DNA of 64,000 nt from JABHIE01 sp964584805 (GTDB taxonomy: Bacteria > Planctomycetota > UBA1135), in NCBI GenBank assembly GCA_964584805.1, contig CAZPAY010000008.1, forward strand, positions 23,872-87,871. Reading direction: 5' to 3'. The notes beneath the pieces were generated by a model, which was given only the letters and a program-made list of their open reading frames with translations, made no database searches and was not told the origin of the DNA. The position numbers were made by a program, and so were the translations under genes. Shown in pieces: positions 60,697-64,000 of this stretch (the stretch's first letter is position 1; every line of letters begins with the position of its first letter).

Positions 60697-60735
60697 AAAA
60701 AAGTTAGCGCAGCCTGCAAAAAGCAAACTGCGCTA
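60697..60735 (-). terminator. Rho-independent terminator behind tRNA-Val
   Basis: On the minus strand TAGCGCAG pairs with CTGCGCTA; inside, TTTGC pairs (two G-U) with GCAGG around a TTTTT loop, giving 13 pairs. Six T residues follow two bases later. It ends the tRNA-Leu to tRNA-Val unit and lies just upstream of the protease gene. Confidence 0.88.
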
Positions 60736-60742
60736 GGAAGAA

Positions 60743-60819
60743 TGGTGGGCGATACTGGGCTCGAACCAGTGACCCCCAGCTTGTCGAGCTGGTGCTCTAG
60801 CCAACTGAGCTAAACGCCC
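60743..60819 (-). tRNA. tRNA-Val (GAC) with C at position 33
   Basis: 77 bases including an encoded CCA. Acceptor GGGCGTT with ATCGCCC (T6-T67 mismatch), D stem GCTC/GAGC, anticodon stem CCAGC/GCTGG, loop TCGACAA giving anticodon GAC, T stem ACTGG/CCAGT with loop TTCGAGC. Almost all elongator tRNAs have U at 33; here it is C. Discriminator A fits valine. A strong terminator follows. Confidence 0.88.
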
Positions 60820-60900
60820 ATTCTTTTTTATTGCTAGAAAAAGATGACAGATGCCACCTTTCGTAAGGACGGTGTATGCCACCCTTTTCGGGCGAGAAGT

Positions 60901-62121
60901 TTAGCGTCCTTTCTCGTCTAGGGAAAGAGACTTTTCGTGCCAATCGTCGTAAATATCGAGCGAGCGGTCTTCGGCTTCGAGGCGGCAGCGCAAATAATCA
61001 AGTGCCTCGGGAAAAAAATCCTGCTCAATCAGCCGCGCGGCAGCCCAGCGTTTGCCTTTTTTGCGATGCTTGCTCAGCCAGTCGGGCGGATCCATGCGGA
61101 GTTGCGCCTGCAAAATCCGCGCGGCCTTCGAGACTGAAGTTTTGGGAATCCTTGCTCGGGCTTGGATGGCACCCAACACTGCAGCCGGCACTTGAGAAGT
61201 CTCCCGCACCTTGAGGTGCCGCGTTTCTGGGTTGAGCTCTTGCTCGACCAACAAACCTGTCAAGATGGCCAGCTTAAAGCCATAACCCGGTTTGGCGCCG
61301 TCTTGAATCGCGTGGTCCAGTGCACGAAACCTTGCAAGCAATCGAGGCTGCATCTCGGGTTTGCGTTTGAGCCACTGCGCGAACTCGGGCAGAATCACCT
61401 TGAGGACATTTAGCCCTTCAAGGTCATTCCAGACGCCTTCCATGTCGCCCGTCGACATTAACCGAAACAGTTCTTCGAGCACGCGCGGCTCGGCCGACTC
61501 ACGCAAACGCTGAGCACAATCCCGTGCGGCAGCGATTTCGGTTTTGCCCGGCTCAAGTTGAAGACGACGGAAAAACTTAATCAGGCGCAAAACACGAATC
61601 GGATCTTCGGGGAAGCGCACCATCGGGTCACCAATGGAATGCAAAACACGCTTTTCGATGTCATCCATGCCGCCAACCCAATCAACAATCTGTCCCGCAA
61701 TCGGGTCGAGGTAAAGCGCGTTGACCCTAAAATCACGGCGGAAGGCATCGCTCTCCAGGTCGCCAAATTCATTGTCGCGACGAATCGCACGGTCACGGTT
61801 TTTGTCACTGCCCGGTGGGGGGGCCCGAAAGGTAGACACCTCATAAATCTCGCGCCCTGCATAAACATGCACAATGCGAAAGCGCCGACCAATCATCCGC
61901 GAGCGGCGAAACAAACGCCGCACCTGCCCGGGCGTAGCCGATGTCGAGATGTCGTAATCTTTGGGCGAGTGGCCGAGCAGCAAATCGCGCACGCAACCGC
62001 CGACTAGATAAGCTTCGTATCCAGCTTTTTGCAGTCGCCTCACCAAACCCACCGCGTTTTTATCCAACTTGTGCCGTGAAAACGGTACAGGGATTCGCGT
62101 GGCCTTGCGGCGAGAGGTCAC
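60901..62121 (-). CDS. pcnB: PcnB-type poly(A) polymerase / CCA-adding enzyme family
   Basis: 406 residues. Nucleotidyltransferase head: YLVGGCVRDLLLGHSPKDYDISTSA with the two Asp of the metal site. The PcnB-specific RMIGRRFRIVHVYAGREIYEVSTFR is followed by RRDFRVNALYLD and the neck block IGDPMVRFPEDPIRVLR. These favour poly(A) polymerase over a CCA-adding enzyme, and the three tRNAs here encode CCA, so that reading is consistent, not proven. It overlaps rsmG by 4 bases (ATGA) and lies in a unit with tRNAs. Confidence 0.85.
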   Translation of the reverse strand: MTSRRKATRIPVPFSRHKLDKNAVGLVRRLQKAGYEAYLVGGCVRDLLLGHSPKDYDISTSATPGQVRRLFRRSRMIGRRFRIVHVYAGREIYEVSTFRAPPPGSDKNRDRAIRRDNEFGDLESDAFRRDFRVNALYLDPIAGQIVDWVGGMDDIEKRVLHSIGDPMVRFPEDPIRVLRLIKFFRRLQLEPGKTEIAAARDCAQRLRESAEPRVLEELFRLMSTGDMEGVWNDLEGLNVLKVILPEFAQWLKRKPEMQPRLLARFRALDHAIQDGAKPGYGFKLAILTGLLVEQELNPETRHLKVRETSQVPAAVLGAIQARARIPKTSVSKAARILQAQLRMDPPDWLSKHRKKGKRWAAARLIEQDFFPEALDYLRCRLEAEDRSLDIYDDWHEKSLSLDEKGR

Positions 62122-62822
62122 TTACGGGTTCTCCGAAAAACCAAGAGCGCGCGTTTGCCGCGACCCGCAGGCAATTCATAGGGATGATTTGCCGCAAGCT
62201 TCCAAATGGCTCGCTCACTCGGCTCAACCTCTTCCCAGGCCTCAGCCCAATTTGAGCCAGCCATCACAATCAGGGTGCGGAAAGGCAATTGCGACTTGCG
62301 CATGCGCCGCAACAACTTAGGCAATGGCTCAACCGCACGGGCGACCACGACCTCAGGGGCGTCTTCTTCGAGGCGCAAAGTTTCTTCGCCTTGGCCGGTG
62401 AGGACCTCAACATGAACCCAACCAAGATGCAAAGCAGCCTCGTCTAAAAAGGCCGCCTTTTTCCCGTTACGCTCAAGCAGTAAAAACTGTTTTTCAGGAA
62501 ACAACGCAGCCCAGACTAAGCCTGGCAAACCGCCGCCTGAGCCCCAATCGGCCACGATGTGGATGCCTTCCGGCAAATGTGCCGCCGCATAAATGCAATC
62601 AAGCAGATGCGATTCAATCAGCGTTTGCCAATCTTTTGCACCGGTCAAGTTGGTCACGGTATTTGCGGCCAACAAAACACGGCCGTAATCCAAGACGGCA
62701 TTGAGTGCGGAGTCGGGCGGGTCGTGGATTGCAGCAACGGCGTCACGCAAGACGCCAAGGTCGATGGGATTGGGCTCGTCAAGCGAGCGCAGAGTGTCTT
62801 CGGGGATACCGGGGAATGCCAT
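62118..62822 (-). CDS. rsmG: 16S rRNA G527 N7-methyltransferase RsmG
   Basis: 234 residues. SAM motif VADWGSGGGLPGLVWAAL, then FLLLERNGKKAAFLDEA and ARAVEPLPKLLRRM are family blocks, with the N-terminal NLTGAKDWQTLIESHLLD typical of GidB. It methylates 16S rRNA near the decoding centre. Normally linked to gidA or parAB near the origin, but here to tRNAs and pcnB; the tRNA-Trp 3' end lies 11 bases upstream. Confidence 0.93.
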   Translation of the reverse strand: MAFPGIPEDTLRSLDEPNPIDLGVLRDAVAAIHDPPDSALNAVLDYGRVLLAANTVTNLTGAKDWQTLIESHLLDCIYAAAHLPEGIHIVADWGSGGGLPGLVWAALFPEKQFLLLERNGKKAAFLDEAALHLGWVHVEVLTGQGEETLRLEEDAPEVVVARAVEPLPKLLRRMRKSQLPFRTLIVMAGSNWAEAWEEVEPSERAIWKLAANHPYELPAGRGKRALLVFRRTRK

Positions 62823-62833
62823 CGATGTAGGGG

Positions 62834-62910
62834 TGGCAGGGCAGGAAGGACTCGAACCCTCAACATGCTGATTTGGAATCAGCCGCTCTAGCCATTGGAG
62901 CTACTGCCCT
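62834..62910 (-). tRNA. tRNA-Trp (CCA)
   Basis: 77 bases with encoded CCA. Acceptor AGGGCAG/CTGCCCT with G73, anticodon stem GCTGA/TCAGC and loop TTCCAAA giving anticodon CCA. T33 is normal. It lies 22 bases downstream of tRNA-Leu and 11 bases upstream of rsmG on the same strand. Confidence 0.95.
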
Positions 62911-62932
62911 ACACGAATTTTCGGTTAATGAA

Positions 62933-63020
62933 TGGTGCCGAGAAGGGGGGTCGAACCCCTATGTCCAAAAAGGACACAGGCACCTGAAGCCTGCGCGTCT
63001 GCCAATTCCGCCATCTCGGC
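62933..63020 (-). tRNA. tRNA-Leu (CAG)
   Basis: 88 bases with encoded CCA and a class II long variable arm (TGTCC, loop, GGACA). Acceptor GCCGAGA/TCTCGGC, A73; anticodon stem CAGGC/GCCTG with loop TTCAGGT, anticodon CAG. Confidence 0.95.
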
Positions 63021-63039
63021 AAGCAATCAACCGGCGAAT

Positions 63040-63067
63040 AAGATACAGTTTCCTGCCGCAGGTGCAA
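63040..63067 (-). promoter_or_regulatory. Promoter of the tRNA-Leu to tRNA-Val unit
   Basis: On the minus strand TTGCAC (63067 to 63062) and TATCTT (63045 to 63040) are 16 bases apart; initiation about 10 bases upstream of tRNA-Leu is expected. The -35 box overlaps the palindrome in front of smpB. Confidence 0.5.
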
Positions 63068-63072
63068 GCACC
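63052..63072. promoter_or_regulatory. Two overlapping palindromes directly before smpB
   Basis: CCTGC-C-GCAGG (63052-63062) overlaps GGTGC-AA-GCACC (63061-63072), which ends on the base before the smpB ATG. smpB has no Shine-Dalgarno. The sites could be operator-like or form a hairpin hiding the start; also they overlap the -35 box of the tRNA unit. Confidence 0.45.
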
Positions 63073-63537
63073 ATGGACCAAAAAGAAAGAAAGACCTCCG
63101 AAGTTGCCCGCAATCGCAAGGCGAAACGCGACTATGAAATCCTCGAAACCTTCGAGGCTGGTATCTCTTTACTCGGCACTGAAGTCAAGACCTTGCGTGA
63201 TGGGCGGGTAAGCCTCGAAGAAGCTTTCGTCCGCGCGCAAGAAGACGGCCTTTGGCTTGAGCAAGCGTTTATCGACGAATACCGTCAAGGCAATGTCTAC
63301 AACCACGAGCCGACCCGCAAACGCCAATTGCTCGTCAAAAAGAATGAGCTCATGAAAATCCGTCAAAAAGCTCGTGAAAAGGGTCTCACCCTGATTCCGC
63401 TCAAAATTTACTTCCATGGCAAATGGGCCAAATTGCTCATTGGTTTGTGCAAAGGGCGCACCCATGGCGACAAACGCCAAGTCCTCAAAGACCGACAAGC
63501 CAAGCGTGACATCCGCCGCGCGACAAAGGGATTCTAA
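63073..63537 (+). CDS. smpB: SsrA-binding protein SmpB
   Basis: 154 residues, normal. Starts MDQKERKTSEVARNRKAKRDY with EILETFEAGISLLGTEVKTLRDG (conserved), GLWLEQAFIDEYRQGNVYNHEP and a basic tail that inserts into the ribosome. It brings tmRNA to stalled ribosomes; ssrA follows 66 bases downstream. The ATG at 63073 is preferred since upstream starts run through tRNA-Leu. Confidence 0.96.
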   Translation: MDQKERKTSEVARNRKAKRDYEILETFEAGISLLGTEVKTLRDGRVSLEEAFVRAQEDGLWLEQAFIDEYRQGNVYNHEPTRKRQLLVKKNELMKIRQKAREKGLTLIPLKIYFHGKWAKLLIGLCKGRTHGDKRQVLKDRQAKRDIRRATKGF

Positions 63538-63579
63538 TTCAAGACAACGCATGGCAGGCAAAAGTGCCGTCCTCGTGCT

Positions 63580-63585
63580 AGACTA
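63580..63585 (+). promoter_or_regulatory. TAGACT -10-like box upstream of ssrA
   Basis: TAGACT about 19 bases before the mature 5' end of tmRNA. No -35 at normal spacing is obvious, so weak evidence. Confidence 0.3.
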
Positions 63586-63603
63586 GGCCTGTCAAATGGC
63601 AAT

Positions 63604-63955
63604 GGGGGCGACCGGTTTCGACTGGGAGATTCTCTGGGCTAAGTGGCGTGCCGAGGTTGCGTGGATGGCCTCGTTAATCCCCACGCAAGGCATTAACTGC
63701 CAACAATAATTACTCTCTCGCAGCTTAGTCTGTGACGCACTGTAAGTCTTCGCCCGCTGGGCTTACTTTGCGACTGATCGCGGGCTAGCAAAGCAATCCT
63801 GGCTCGGGAGCGCCGCGCGAAATTCAACGAGCTGGTTGTCGACCCCGCTTGCCTGAGTGCTAAGTCGTCAACGAGATTCGAAAGCAGGCTACGCACGTAG
63901 AAGCTTTTTTCAAGACTTCACAGGACGCGGGTTCAATTCCCGCCGCCTCCACCAC
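63604..63955 (+). ncRNA. ssrA: tmRNA (ssrA), proteolysis tag ANNNYSLAA
   Basis: About 352 bases from GGGGGCG to the encoded CCA; the ends pair as a tRNA-like acceptor (GGGGGCG with CGCCTCC, one G-U). The 5' part GGGGGCGACCGGTTTCGACT is highly conserved, and the 3' part GACGCGGGTTCAATTCCCG forms the T arm. The tag reading frame starts at GCC 63699 and ends with TAG at 63728, giving nine codons that end in LAA. Confidence 0.95.
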
Positions 63956-64000
63956 TACAATAGGGGCTTGCCAACCCCCCTCACAGCGGTTCGCCATTTT

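Noticed and set aside
60851..60883. Direct repeat ATGCCACC spaced 25 bases
   Set aside because: Only eight bases and two copies; likely chance.
1..64000. CRISPR arrays, phage, insertion sequences or replication origin
   Set aside because: No repeat-spacer pattern, transposase, integrase or dnaA-box cluster was seen; the rpmH gene alone does not mark the origin here.

Overview
The window is a gene-dense, chromosomal stretch from a diderm bacterium, most probably a member of the Planctomycetota (moderate confidence). Signs of an outer membrane are a type II secretion secretin, a probably lipid-anchored amidase and a Tat component. Lineage hints are a small protein (48750-49130) resembling the family described from Planctomycetes and Verrucomicrobia, a Ser/Thr kinase of the type common there, and a GldF/GldG plus DUF4340 transporter. 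I see no phage, insertion sequence, CRISPR array or origin. No stretch longer than about 300 bases lacks a gene or RNA.

Layout. 1-7034: end of ribD, yraN, yajC, mnmA, a von Willebrand A (VWA) plus HEAT-repeat membrane pair, malate dehydrogenase and a tiny GTG-start rpmH. 7073-15475: an unknown membrane protein, sucCD, a tRNA methyltransferase, then a tight run of tatA-like, mobA-like, polyprenyl synthase, resB and ccsA. 15472-20492: folD, rhomboid, an unknown exported protein and serS. 20489-28227 (minus): gspDEFGHIJ. 28430-35578: an NhaD-type antiporter with a PTS EIIA protein, a Sua5/arginine-phosphatase fusion, a two-component system with a sigma-54 activator, and dnaK behind a near-perfect sigma-54 promoter. 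35661-43988: a four-gene ABC system, purN, a large Ser/Thr kinase and a YggS protein. 44062-53151: ald, uppP, an amidase, tmk-holB, a lineage-specific small protein, an AI-2E-type permease, pgeF and a large S41 protease. 53223-60673: moaC, accBC, UDP-glucuronate decarboxylase, glmS, an epimerase and a DegP-like protease. 60697-63955: a probable unit tRNA-Leu, tRNA-Trp, rsmG, pcnB-like, tRNA-Val ending in a strong terminator (minus), with smpB and ssrA diverging on plus.

How it works together. Themes are respiration (mdh, sucCD, cytochrome c maturation, Moco, quinone side chain), envelope building (uppP, glmS, nucleotide sugars, amidase, PgeF), secretion (YajC, Tat, T2SS), and translation quality (tmRNA/SmpB, MnmA/MnmD, Sua5, RsmG, tRNAs). 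Many transcription-unit first genes have a TAGAAT-like -10 box only some 20-60 bases from the start codon and no obvious Shine-Dalgarno. Convergent neighbours often share a 4-base stop overlap.

The points most worth a second look are the sigma-54 promoter of dnaK next to an NtrC-type activator, the Sua5 plus YwlE-like fusion, the TatA with a possible lipoprotein signal, the Arg/Gly-rich tail on the GspJ pseudopilin, and the tRNA-Val with C at position 33. I did not find a clearly new multi-gene system.
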